Shown piece by piece: positions 27,901 to 36,270 of a DNA stretch of 64,000 nt; the stretch's first letter is position 1, and each line of letters starts with the position of its first letter. The DNA comes from Streptomyces sp. NBC_00273. Lineage in GTDB: Bacteria > Actinomycetota > Actinomycetes > Streptomycetales > Streptomycetaceae. Both the position numbers and the translations under genes were made by a program. Below the pieces are notes generated by a model that made no database searches, was not told the origin of the DNA, and worked only from the letters and a program-made list of their open reading frames with translations. Location: contig NZ_CP108067.1 in NCBI RefSeq assembly GCF_036178145.1, positions 1,798,001 through 1,862,000 on the forward strand. The letters are read 5' to 3'.

Positions 27901-28878
27901 GAGCTGCGCCGGCGTCAGGTGCAGGACGTAGCGGCCGGCCGGGGGACGGAGGGCGTGCGCGGACACGACCAGCACGGGGCCCTCGCCCGCCGACGCCTGA
28001 GCGGGAGCCGGGTCCACCTTCCGCCAGACGACGGTCTCGATCGAGGCGGCCACCGTGGCAGGCGTGGACTCCGCGGGCTCCGCGGATGCTGCGGGTCCGG
28101 CGGCCTTGAGGGTGATGCGGTCCAGTTCCAGCAGGACCTCCCCCTGCTGGCTGCAGACCACGGCCCGCCCCCGTACGGCACCGCCCCGGCCCCCGGCGTC
28201 GGCCGGATCGTCCCGCTCGACCAGGGCGATCACCGTGCCGGACATCCGGCGGCGGGCCACCAGCCGGCCGATGTACCAGGGCAGGCACGCCCCGGCCGCA
28301 CCGCCGTCGAGCATGCCGAGCGCCTGGAAGACGCTGTCGAGCAGCGGCGGCGGCACGAAGGGGGGCGCCGACGCCGCGTTCGGGTCGTCCGCGGCCCGGA
28401 GCATCAGCAGCATCCGGCCCGGGCCCCGGTGCGCCGACCGGATCGCCTGGTACGCCGGCCCGTACGCGATCCCGCTCGCCTCGCGCCACGCGGCCACGTC
28501 CGACAGCGGCACCTGCTCCGTGCAGCCGGCCCGCAGCGCTGCCACGTCGACGTAGCGGGGCGGCGGCAGCGGGCTGCCGGTCGCCCGGGCGGTGCTGTGC
28601 TCGACCGGTAAGCCGTCGTCCCCGGGCTGCACGGAGCGGAGGGTGCACCGGCCGTCCTCCGCCGTACGGACCTCGATCTCGGCCCCGACTCCCGTCACGA
28701 GCAGGGGTGCCTTGAAGGCGACCTGCTCCAGCGTCCACCGGCAGTCGGGGCGCCCGGCATCGCAGGCCGACAGTACGGCGTCGATCTGCGCGGCGGCGGG
28801 GACGACCGGGACGCCGCCGATCCGGTGGTCGGAGACGAACGGATCGGCGACTCTGAGGAGTGATCTGAGGCCGCTCAT
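24991..28878 (-). CDS. PKS protein D: DH-KR-ACP with terminal AONS (PLP) release domain
   Basis: 1295 residues. DH (about 1-270) with catalytic His in DHRIGGVPVVP (residue 18) and Asp in LLDSVFQ (about 183); KR (about 420-660) with TGGMGGIG and the active-site Tyr/Asn in SAYAAANAY; ACP with GLDSMM (Ser about 745); a Pro/Ala/Thr linker; then an aminotransferase-fold domain (about 890-1290) of the 8-amino-7-oxononanoate/5-aminolevulinate synthase type with VDEAHSLG and the PLP Lys in GTLSKT (about 1141). It completes the module begun by protein C and should release the chain by decarboxylative condensation with an amino acid, giving an alpha-aminoketone. No thioesterase domain. The ATG overlaps the alkC stop (ATGA); upstream in-frame codons belong to the alkC shadow. 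Confidence 0.93.
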   Translation of the reverse strand: MSGLRSLLRVADPFVSDHRIGGVPVVPAAAQIDAVLSACDAGRPDCRWTLEQVAFKAPLLVTGVGAEIEVRTAEDGRCTLRSVQPGDDGLPVEHSTARATGSPLPPPRYVDVAALRAGCTEQVPLSDVAAWREASGIAYGPAYQAIRSAHRGPGRMLLMLRAADDPNAASAPPFVPPPLLDSVFQALGMLDGGAAGACLPWYIGRLVARRRMSGTVIALVERDDPADAGGRGGAVRGRAVVCSQQGEVLLELDRITLKAAGPAASAEPAESTPATVAASIETVVWRKVDPAPAQASAGEGPVLVVSAHALRPPAGRYVLHLTPAQLSAGGPDALPADTVFRDVVYVAPRGLTGEAPVTQALQEVFAMVRGLAARPPMPSLLIVTTAAHQVVAQDAVDPFMTALWGLGRTLQVEHPRTRVRLLDLDLDHDLGDPADPEDGAAAALWETLEKDRPELARRGDAWYEPSLRPQSPARPTGRARYRDGRFLITGGMGGIGLRVAEYLAEAGCAHLTLVGRTVPDRGEARERLDRLAERCDLAVVAADVRALREALPDAARYDGVFHAAGVLRDGLARGLTPDQVDAVLGPKIGGAHALADLVSGYDRPAFVALFSSVAAVRANLGQSAYAAANAYLDGYAARQRAGGRPWYSLGWGLWTVGMGESIAPKAAAHGIPALTADDGIDLLRTALGQPPAHYVLSAAAKAKDAPMTAVTPETGLWPSLTHAISKVLLVDGVAAEDDLLELGLDSMMAVELAASLNADGLDIDPMVFFERTNVGALLAHLESLPRSRPAPTSEPTPAPAPVREVPEAAPAGAPRVAVPQQRPVAAVDRPVAATARGADSFVPDWDRFRDVPHAPAIPAPAPAPAPVAAPVPTPTPTPAPAADRIPRRTLPGRLTDAPHGRFLDRRIDALSAEDRLIVAKDEYFYEPVIEEATGPRIKFDGRWFLNFASYSYLGLIGHGYIDDQVLRAVERHGTGAHGVRLLAGTLHLHRELEQALARFLGTEDAIVFSSGYMANVATVGALVGPGDFVIGDVYNHASILDGYRLSGASVITYAHNDLADLERALRKAGDAGRLVVTDAVFSMDGDVADLPGIVELCERYDAPLMVDEAHSLGVLGDTGRGITEHFGIDPARVDVKMGTLSKTVPSAGGYVAGSRDLIFALKNNARGWMFSAAATPAQVAAAKAAVEVMAAAPSLTRELRTKTTRYREQLRALGFNTLASETPVVPIICTSAEQAGAMARSCQLDGLFVQPIVYPAVPRTLPRLRTIVNLSHSDADLDAAVVTLEKAGRACGLIH

Positions 28879-29996
28879 GTGTGGAGGTCGAATCGTTCGG
28901 TGGCCTGGACGAGACCGTTCACCTGGATGTCGACCGCGTGCTCGCCCGAGTAGTACCGGCGCGTCTGCACCTCCTTGATCGTGTGCGTCTTCTCCAGGGA
29001 CCGCCGTTCGCCGGGGCCGAGTTCGAGGGTGGTCAGCTTGAAGACCTTCGGAATGCTGCGCCCGTTCTTGCGCACGTGGTGCACCACGTAGTCGACGGCG
29101 ACGGTGTGCGGCCGGTCGTCGGTGTTCTCGACGTCGAAGTTGATGACGAGGGTGTCCCCGATGGTCACCGACCCGGGGGTGATCCGCAGCCGGGGCACCC
29201 TGAGGTGCTCGCCGCCCGTGGCCCCGAGGATGGCGAGGGCCTGCTGGTCGCCCTTCTTCACGAGGGTGCGCAGCCCGTGCTTGACGATCCAGTTGGTCTC
29301 GGGTGTGGGGCTCTCCTCCAGCCAGCGCAGCGCGGTCGCGAGCGCGACCTCGGGGTTGTCCTTGGAGATGTCGTTGAGGTTGTTGGCGACGGACTTGCGC
29401 ACGTACTCGGAGGAGTCGCTGCGCAGCGGTTCGAGGATCTCCAGGACCGGCAGCGGGTCCTTGACGAACACGGTCAGGGTCCGGGCCCAGGGCAGCCGAG
29501 AGCGGACGCCTTCGGTCGCCAGGCGCCGTACGTTGTGGCTCGGGCTCTGGGCCCATTGCGCGACGCGCTCCATCGTCAGCACGTAGTGCTGTTCGAGGTA
29601 GGGGCGGATCGCGTACTCGCCCGTGTGCCGCTTGGTGATCTCCTCGATGGCGTCCAGCGACGCGTCGGGGTGGTCCAGGCCGTACTCCTCGACGAAGCGG
29701 GCGACCGGCATGAGGAACCAGCTGGCGTTGAACATGCCTTCCCCCTCGGCCAGTTCGTCTCCGAGGACGGACAGGAGGATCGGCAGGGCGTCGGGGTAGT
29801 CCGCGGGCAGGCGGGTGCGCAGCCCTTCGGCCAGGACGAGGACGCGGTCCTTCAGCTCCTTGCCGGGAATGCGCGCCTCGACCTCTGCCGCGTAGCCCTC
29901 CACATCGAACTCGAGGTGGACGGTGCGGATCTTGTCACCGATCAGGCGTGCCGCTTCGCCGTTGAAGTGTCGCTTCAGTCCGTATTCGCTAGCCAT
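28875..29996 (-). CDS. AlkC-type HEAT-repeat DNA glycosylase with C-terminal Ig-like domain
   Basis: 373 residues. Residues about 1-270 are helical HEAT-like repeats of the AlkC/AlkD superfamily (segments P-S-H-N-V-R-R-L-A-T-E-G, S-E-Y-V-R-K-S-V-A-N-N-L-N-D-I-S, and N-W-I-V-K-H-G-L-R-T-L). Residues about 275-373 form a beta-rich Ig-like domain, known in some AlkC proteins. Family members excise alkylated bases such as N3-methyl purines/pyrimidines without base flipping. The gene overlaps protein C by 8 bp and protein D by 4 bp, so it is co-translated with the synthase and likely provides self-resistance. Start at the ATG 29996, whose codons share the end of the protein C gene. Confidence 0.88.
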   Translation of the reverse strand: MASEYGLKRHFNGEAARLIGDKIRTVHLEFDVEGYAAEVEARIPGKELKDRVLVLAEGLRTRLPADYPDALPILLSVLGDELAEGEGMFNASWFLMPVARFVEEYGLDHPDASLDAIEEITKRHTGEYAIRPYLEQHYVLTMERVAQWAQSPSHNVRRLATEGVRSRLPWARTLTVFVKDPLPVLEILEPLRSDSSEYVRKSVANNLNDISKDNPEVALATALRWLEESPTPETNWIVKHGLRTLVKKGDQQALAILGATGGEHLRVPRLRITPGSVTIGDTLVINFDVENTDDRPHTVAVDYVVHHVRKNGRSIPKVFKLTTLELGPGERRSLEKTHTIKEVQTRRYYSGEHAVDIQVNGLVQATERFDLHT

Positions 29997-32900
29997 GGTT
30001 CTGGTGCCTCTTCGTCTCGTTCTTGTAGTTCGTCGTCGTGTCGTGCGGGTCGGCGGATATCCAGAACCGCTGTCGCTTGAAGGGGTAGGTGGGGATGGTG
30101 ACGGTCCGCTGGCCCTTGCCCCGGTGCAGACCGGCCCAGTCCAGATCAGCAGGCGTCTGGTTCACGTACGCGGCCACCGCCGCGTGCAACTCGGTCTGAT
30201 CCGCGCGGTCCCGCCGCAGGGTGCTCAACCACACCGGATGCGACTCGCCCCACGAAGCCCGCGCCAACGACGTCAACTGCGGATGGGAACCGATCTCCCA
30301 CACCACCCCCGCACCCAATCCGCCGAGTGCCGCGACCGCCTCGCTGAAACGCACCGGCTCGCGAATCGCCCGACCCCAATACCCGGGATCCATCACCGAC
30401 TCGGCCGAATGCCACCCGCCCGAGACCGACGACGCGAACGCCACCGCCGGAGCCGCGAGCGCCGTCCCGGCCACCGCCTCCGTGAACGGCACGACCGCAC
30501 CCTCCATCGCAGCCGAATGGAACGCATGGCTGACCACCAGCGGCTGCGTCCGCAACCCCGAACCCGCGCGGAACCCGGCCACCGCACCCTCCGGCCCCGT
30601 CACCGTCACCACGCGCGGCGCATTGAACGCCGCGACCTCCACACCCGGATGGGCAGCCAGAGCCAACAACACCGCCTCGGCATCCGCATGAACCACGGCC
30701 ATCGCACCCTCACCCGGCTGCGACTCCATCAACTGACCCCGGACCGCGGTCAACCGCAGCAGATCCGCCAGCCCCAGCACACCGGCCGCCCACGCAGCCG
30801 TCAGCTCACCCAGACTGTGACCCACCACCGCATCCGCACGAACCCCGACCGACTCCAGCCAGCGCACCAAACCCACCTGGACCGAAACGATCCCCACCTG
30901 CGCATACCGCGTCCGGTCCAACCGGCCCGCCACATCACCGAACAACACATCCAACAACGGCACATCCACGTACGGCACGAGCAGCTCGGCACACTCGTCC
31001 AACGCAGCCCGGAACACCGGCTCCGTCACATACAGACCACGGCCCATCCCCGCATACTGCGAACCCTGACCCGTGAACATGAACACGTTCTGAGCGGAAA
31101 CACTGCCCTTACGGGAAACAGGAGCCAGGCCCGCCGCAAGATTCCTCAAACCGGTAGTCAATTCACTAGCGTCACCACCGTGCACCACCGCACGGAAACG
31201 ATGCCCGGCACGCCCAGCATTCGCCGTGAACGCGAAATCGCCCAGCTTTTCCGCCGACGCGCCATCCAATTCATCCGCGTACCCGCCGGCCAAGGACCGC
31301 AGTCCCGCCTCGTCGGCCGAACTCACCCGCACCACGTGCGAGTCCTGGGCCGGTACTCCCCGCACCGGAAGGACAGGAGGCTCCTCGACGATCACATGAG
31401 CGTTCACCCCACCCATGCCGAACGCACTCACCGCAGCCCGCCTAGGCCCACCGTTCCGCGGCCACTCCACCGCACGATCCGCCAAATAGAACGGCGTCTC
31501 CTCGAACCGAATGTGATCATTCGGCCGCACCACGTGCAACGACGGCGGAACCACCCCGTGCTCCATCGCCAACAACACCTTCACCAAACCCGCCAAACCC
31601 GCAGCAGGCTCCAAATGACCGACGTTCCCCTTCAACGAACCCACCGCACAAAACTGCGACCGCTCCGTCACCCCACGCCACGCACGCGTCAAACCCTCGA
31701 TCTCAATCGGATCACCCAGACCCGTCCCCGTCCCATGCGCCTCCACCAAACCGATCGACTCCGCAGACACCCCCGCATCCCGCAACGCCGCAGAGATGAC
31801 GTCCGCTTGCCCGCGCGGGCTGGGTGCGGAGTAGCGGGTGGTGCGTCCGCCGTGGTTGACGGCCGCTCCCTTGACCACGCCCCGGATCCGGTCACCGTCC
31901 CGCAGGGCGTCGTCGTACCGCCGCAGGACCACGGCCACGGCTCCTTCTCCCGGGACGAAGCCGTCCGCGGTGCTGTCGAAGGCGCGGCTGCGGTGCCGGG
32001 GCGACAGGGCCATGAGGTCGCCCATCGACCGGAAGTACTCCGGACTGATGCCGGCGTGCACGGCCCCGATCACCGCGGTGTCGATGTCGCCGGTGCGCAG
32101 GTGCTGGAGTGCCGAGTGCAGGGCGACCAGCGAGGACGAGCAAAGGGTGTTGACCAGTCCGCTCGGGCCGTGCCAGTCCATCAGGTAGGACAGCCGGTTG
32201 GCGATCATCGCCTCCAACCCGAGGCCCCGCCCGTCGGGTACGCCGTGGCGCACTCGCTCCTCGTGGTAGTGGTCGTGGCTGTAGGCGATCCACAGACCGG
32301 TGCTGCCGTGGGCCCGGGTGCCGATCCGACCGCCGTCCTCCAGGGCCTCCCAGATCGTCTCGTAGACGATCCGCGCCTGCGGATCGATCAGGGGGGCTTC
32401 GCGGGCCGAGATCCGGAAGGGAGCCGGATCGAACTCGTCCACGCGGTCCAGGAACGAGGCGTACGGGACCGGCCCGGCTACGTTCTGCCAACGGCCCTCG
32501 GGCAGCGGGCGAACCGTGTCCCGGCCTTCTGCCAGCAGCTCGGCGAAGGCGGTCAGGGTGCTCGCGGTGGGCAGCCTGACGGCGGCGCCCACGACTGCGA
32601 TGTCCCGCGGCCGGGGTGCCGCCTGGGCGAGTGCGGGGGGCTCGGCCGCGTGCGCGGCGTCGGGTGTTCGCGGAGTGACGGTTGCCCGCGCCACCGGTGT
32701 GGGCTCCGCCGGCGCGGCCGGGACCGCGGCTTCCGGAGCCGCCTTGGGTTCCGGAGCCGCCTGCGGCGCCTGGTCTGCCGGGGCCGTCGGGGCAGCCGGG
32801 GCAGCCGGGGCAGCCATCGTGTCGACGAGCCCTGGCGCTTCCTCCACGAGGAATTCGGCGAACTGCCGGGGTGTCGGGTACTCGAAGAAGACCGTCGGAT

Positions 32901-35900
32901 AGAGGGACAGGCCGTGCTCCTGGGAGATGCGCTCGCTCAGCGTGACCAGCCCGACCGAGTCGAAGCCGGCGGACAGGAACTCCGTATCGGCGTGCTCCTC
33001 TGGGGTACCCGTCAGTGCTAGGAACCAGGCGAGCGCCCGCACGGACCGCGAGGCGGCGGGGGCGGCGGGAGCCACCGGGACAACGGGGACCGCCGGGGCT
33101 ACGGGGACCACTGGGGCCACAGGTGCCGCCGGGCGAGGTGACGTCGCAACGGGCGCGGGCTGCTGCGGTGTCAGCGGCGCTACGGACGCGGCCGGCGCCG
33201 GCGCGGACGCCTCCCCCGCGCTGAACGCCTGGACGGGAACCCGCTTGGACGACATGTCGCCGAAGACCAGCAGCGGCGTGCCCGCCTCATCGGTGACGGT
33301 CTGGGTGACCCGGCAGGCCTCGTCGTTCCAGAAGGCGATCTCCGTCCGCACGTAGGCGGCGTCGTCCAGCGGTCCGAGGACCTCCAGCCGGCCCACCGAG
33401 AGCGGAATGAACGCGGAGGCGTCCGCCGTGCCGAACACCGGGTTGGCCGGATCGATCGCCGCGACCGTCACGCTGTCCAGGAGCCCGGGGAAGAGGTGCA
33501 CGCCGGGCGGGTTCATCTCCCGCTGCCGGGTGCCCTCGATCCGGGCGAGCGTGCCGCCGTCCGGGAGGCTCGCGACCCAGGAGATGTTCCGGTAGTAGCG
33601 GCCGTGGTGGTAGCCGATCCGGCGCAGCCAGCGGTAGAGGCTCGAGCCGGCGTGCACGGCGGAGCGGGCGCAGTCGGCCAGCAGGGTATCGAGGGGGACG
33701 GGGAGCGGCGGCTCGGGCAGGTGCCCGGTGGCGAGCCGGCCGGTCACGTAGGGCTCCCCGCTGTCGGCGTCCTCGACCCTGAACCGGCCGTCCGCGGCGA
33801 CCCGGCCGATGACCCGGCGGGCCCCGGACGCGATGAGCGGGCGGTGGAAGAGGACGTCCCGAGCCCCGTGGAAGGGTTCGCCGCGCAGGGCGGCGCCTTC
33901 GCGCAGGAAGTCGAACCACGCCACACCCGGGAGCATCAGCGTGCGGTACACGGCGTGCTGGGCGATGGGCGCCTCGGCCGGTCCGAACACCCGGGAGAAG
34001 GCGTACCCGGCCGCCCCCTCGTCCGACACCAGCTCCGCGGGCGCCCCGGGTTCGGCCGAGCGACGGGGCTCGGCGAGGTTCAGGGCCCGGCCGCGCGGCT
34101 GGGCGAAGGGCAGCACGCGCTTGGTCCACGCCGTGCCCGTGGCCTTCTGGAATGCCGCCCAGTCGATGTCCCGGCCTGCTTGGAAGAGCTCGGCGGCGAT
34201 CGCGGCGAGCACCGTGGCGACCTGCCGCTCCTCGCGGGCTTCGGCCAACCGCGCGCTGACGTCGTGGCCGCCAACACCACCACCGCCCTGTGCGTCGTGC
34301 TCCGGGTCGCCGTCACGCCGCAGGACGTCGGCCACCGCCTGCTCCAGCGGGACGCGTCCTCGTACGAAGTCCCCGACCGCCTCCCAGCCCGGGGGCAGGT
34401 CCACCGCGCCTTCGGGCAGTCCGAGGTCGCGCAGTGCGATCGCGAGGCAGACCCCGGACAGGATCCGCAGCAGCTCGCCGGAGAACTCGGCCAGCCGGGT
34501 GCCGGTGGCCGTTTCGAACAGGCCGACGACCTCGTGTACGGCCGGCGTGGAACGGTCGAGGGCCGACAGCCATGCGGTCGGGGCCGCGGCCGCCTCGGGG
34601 CGTACGGATACGGCGCTGCGGGGGCTGCCGAAGGCGCCGGCGTCCTGTGCGCCGGTCCGCAGGAGCCATGCGCGCAGAGCGGTGGCCAGTTGGTCCGCGT
34701 CCGCGCCGACGACGGCCATCCGCTCGGTACGGTGTGGCCGTGCCAGACGCGCCGTGGCGCACACGTCGCCGAGTTCGCCCGGACCGTCCGCCAGCGTGGG
34801 CAGGAACGACAGCCACTGGGCGACCAGTTCGCGCAGCGCGTACGGGCTGTCGGCGGACAGCGGCAGCACGTGGACCGGCCCGGGCTTCCCGCCGGCCCCC
34901 ACCGGCCCGGCGGGGGTGCCGGACGTGCGGGGGGCGCCCTCGGCCACCACGTGGGCGTTGGTGCCGCCGAATCCGAATCCGCTCACCGCGGCCCGGCGCA
35001 CCGGCGCGTCCGGCCAGGGGAGGCTGGTGTCGGGCAGGTGGAACGGGCTGTCGGCGAGGTTGAGGCGCGGGTTGGGCGCGTCCACCGCCACGGCCGGGAC
35101 GGTACCCTCGCGCAGCGCGACGATGATCTTCGCAAGTCCGGCCAGGCCCGACGCCGAGTGCAGATGGCCGATCCGGCGCTTGATCGAACCGAGCGCCACG
35201 GAGTTCCGCGGGACGCCGTGGCGGGCGAACACCTCGGTGAGCGCCCGTATCTCGATCGGGTCGCCGATGGCGGTGCCGGTGCCGTGCGCCTCCACGTACT
35301 GGACGGTCGCCGGGTCGATCGTCTTGTACGCCTTGTCCAGCAGCTCGATCTGGGCTTCCAGGTTCGGTGTGGTGACGCCCATGGTGCGGCCGTCGTTGTT
35401 GACCGCGACCCCGCTGATGGCTCCGAGGATCAGGTCGCCGTCGGCCAGTGCCGCCGGCATGGGCTTGAGCACCAGGGCTGCGGCTCCCTCCCCGGGCACA
35501 TAGCCGTTGGCCTTGCTGTCGAAGGTGTGGCACAGCCCGTCCGGGGAGAGCGCCCCGGTGCGGGAGAGGAGTACGAACGTCAGCGGGTCGATCAGCAGGT
35601 CGACCGCGCCGACCAGGGCGAGCTCGCAGGTTCCGGCCGCCAGGCTCTGGCAGGCGAGCCAGACCGCCGACAGCGACGACGAGCAGGCGGTGTCGACCAC
35701 CAGGCTCGGGCCCGCCAGGTCGAGGCGGTCGGACAGCCAGGCCGCCGTGAAGTTCTGCGACCGCCCCCACAGGGCTGCGGGCCCGGGCCCACCGGCGGAG
35801 CCCGGTGCGGCGGGCGGAACCAGCCCCCGGCCCTGGTCGAATCCGTACGCGTTCATGCGCGCGCCGACGAACACGCCGGCGTCGAGCCTGCGGCGCACCC

Positions 35901-36270
35901 CCAAGTACCCCGCGTCCTCCAGGGCACGGGCGCCGACCTCCAGCATCACCCGCTGCTGGGGGTCGAGGAACACGGCGTCCTCGGCGGTCAACCCGAACGC
36001 CTCGTGGTCGAAGGAGAACGGGTCCACCAGGAACGCGCCGCGGTGGTGCGTGCCCTGGTGGGGCCCCTCGCCCCGGTACAGCTCGCGGGCCCACCGGCTC
36101 GACGGGACCTCTCCGACCTCGACCCCGTCGCCGCCCAGCAGAGCCGTCAGGTCGACGACGTCCTCGGCGCCCGGGAGCCGTACCGCAAGGCCGATCACGG
36201 CGATGCGGGTGTCGAGCTCGCTCACAGTAGTCCTTTCGTTCGACGCGCCGGTCGCGCCCGGCCCGGTCAC
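29989..36270 (-). CDS. PKS protein C: KS-DH-ACP-KS-AT
   Basis: 2093 residues. KS5 (about 20-450; DTACSSS, EAHGTGT, RIGHLH), DH (about 755-1000; His in QHAVYRTLMLP with R for the usual Gly, Asp in LLDSVTV with V for the usual Gln/His), ACP (GFDSVG, about 1100), Pro/Ala linker, KS6 (about 1220-1640; TLCSSS, EAHGTGT, NVGHLE) and AT (about 1730-2060; GHSLGE and HAFH, the latter typical of malonyl-CoA specificity). It ends after the AT; the rest of the module is on protein D. No KR follows KS5, so its DH may act on the hydroxyl made by the preceding KS4-KR module. GTG 36270 overlaps the protein B stop (GTGA); GTG 36225, with GAAAGGA upstream, is an alternative start. Confidence 0.93.
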   Translation of the reverse strand: MTGPGATGASNERTTVSELDTRIAVIGLAVRLPGAEDVVDLTALLGGDGVEVGEVPSSRWARELYRGEGPHQGTHHRGAFLVDPFSFDHEAFGLTAEDAVFLDPQQRVMLEVGARALEDAGYLGVRRRLDAGVFVGARMNAYGFDQGRGLVPPAAPGSAGGPGPAALWGRSQNFTAAWLSDRLDLAGPSLVVDTACSSSLSAVWLACQSLAAGTCELALVGAVDLLIDPLTFVLLSRTGALSPDGLCHTFDSKANGYVPGEGAAALVLKPMPAALADGDLILGAISGVAVNNDGRTMGVTTPNLEAQIELLDKAYKTIDPATVQYVEAHGTGTAIGDPIEIRALTEVFARHGVPRNSVALGSIKRRIGHLHSASGLAGLAKIIVALREGTVPAVAVDAPNPRLNLADSPFHLPDTSLPWPDAPVRRAAVSGFGFGGTNAHVVAEGAPRTSGTPAGPVGAGGKPGPVHVLPLSADSPYALRELVAQWLSFLPTLADGPGELGDVCATARLARPHRTERMAVVGADADQLATALRAWLLRTGAQDAGAFGSPRSAVSVRPEAAAAPTAWLSALDRSTPAVHEVVGLFETATGTRLAEFSGELLRILSGVCLAIALRDLGLPEGAVDLPPGWEAVGDFVRGRVPLEQAVADVLRRDGDPEHDAQGGGGVGGHDVSARLAEAREERQVATVLAAIAAELFQAGRDIDWAAFQKATGTAWTKRVLPFAQPRGRALNLAEPRRSAEPGAPAELVSDEGAAGYAFSRVFGPAEAPIAQHAVYRTLMLPGVAWFDFLREGAALRGEPFHGARDVLFHRPLIASGARRVIGRVAADGRFRVEDADSGEPYVTGRLATGHLPEPPLPVPLDTLLADCARSAVHAGSSLYRWLRRIGYHHGRYYRNISWVASLPDGGTLARIEGTRQREMNPPGVHLFPGLLDSVTVAAIDPANPVFGTADASAFIPLSVGRLEVLGPLDDAAYVRTEIAFWNDEACRVTQTVTDEAGTPLLVFGDMSSKRVPVQAFSAGEASAPAPAASVAPLTPQQPAPVATSPRPAAPVAPVVPVAPAVPVVPVAPAAPAASRSVRALAWFLALTGTPEEHADTEFLSAGFDSVGLVTLSERISQEHGLSLYPTVFFEYPTPRQFAEFLVEEAPGLVDTMAAPAAPAAPTAPADQAPQAAPEPKAAPEAAVPAAPAEPTPVARATVTPRTPDAAHAAEPPALAQAAPRPRDIAVVGAAVRLPTASTLTAFAELLAEGRDTVRPLPEGRWQNVAGPVPYASFLDRVDEFDPAPFRISAREAPLIDPQARIVYETIWEALEDGGRIGTRAHGSTGLWIAYSHDHYHEERVRHGVPDGRGLGLEAMIANRLSYLMDWHGPSGLVNTLCSSSLVALHSALQHLRTGDIDTAVIGAVHAGISPEYFRSMGDLMALSPRHRSRAFDSTADGFVPGEGAVAVVLRRYDDALRDGDRIRGVVKGAAVNHGGRTTRYSAPSPRGQADVISAALRDAGVSAESIGLVEAHGTGTGLGDPIEIEGLTRAWRGVTERSQFCAVGSLKGNVGHLEPAAGLAGLVKVLLAMEHGVVPPSLHVVRPNDHIRFEETPFYLADRAVEWPRNGGPRRAAVSAFGMGGVNAHVIVEEPPVLPVRGVPAQDSHVVRVSSADEAGLRSLAGGYADELDGASAEKLGDFAFTANAGRAGHRFRAVVHGGDASELTTGLRNLAAGLAPVSRKGSVSAQNVFMFTGQGSQYAGMGRGLYVTEPVFRAALDECAELLVPYVDVPLLDVLFGDVAGRLDRTRYAQVGIVSVQVGLVRWLESVGVRADAVVGHSLGELTAAWAAGVLGLADLLRLTAVRGQLMESQPGEGAMAVVHADAEAVLLALAAHPGVEVAAFNAPRVVTVTGPEGAVAGFRAGSGLRTQPLVVSHAFHSAAMEGAVVPFTEAVAGTALAAPAVAFASSVSGGWHSAESVMDPGYWGRAIREPVRFSEAVAALGGLGAGVVWEIGSHPQLTSLARASWGESHPVWLSTLRRDRADQTELHAAVAAYVNQTPADLDWAGLHRGKGQRTVTIPTYPFKRQRFWISADPHDTTTNYKNETKRHQNHG
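30070..31086. repeat. AT-coding tract, copy 1 (near-identical to 45455-46471)
   Basis: This stretch of about 1.0 kb, encoding most of the AT domain of protein C, matches 45455-46471 (AT of protein A) almost base for base at a constant offset of 15385. Only scattered mismatches were seen, most around 30966-30985. Homology resumes at the same offset at 31323. Confidence 0.9.
31323..31794. repeat. KS-coding tract, copy 1 of 3
   Basis: 472 bp encoding the C-terminal part of KS6, with close matches at 38453-38924 (KS4) and 46708-47179 (KS2); only a handful of mismatches, near one end. The coding strand uses TTG-Leu, GGT-Gly and GTG-Val where other KS domains of the same operon use CTG/CTC, GGC and GTC. 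Confidence 0.9.

Noticed and set aside
28879..29556. N-terminal extension of protein D into the alkC gene
   Set aside because: The residues are a shadow of alkC; the DH domain begins at ATG 28878, which overlaps the alkC stop.
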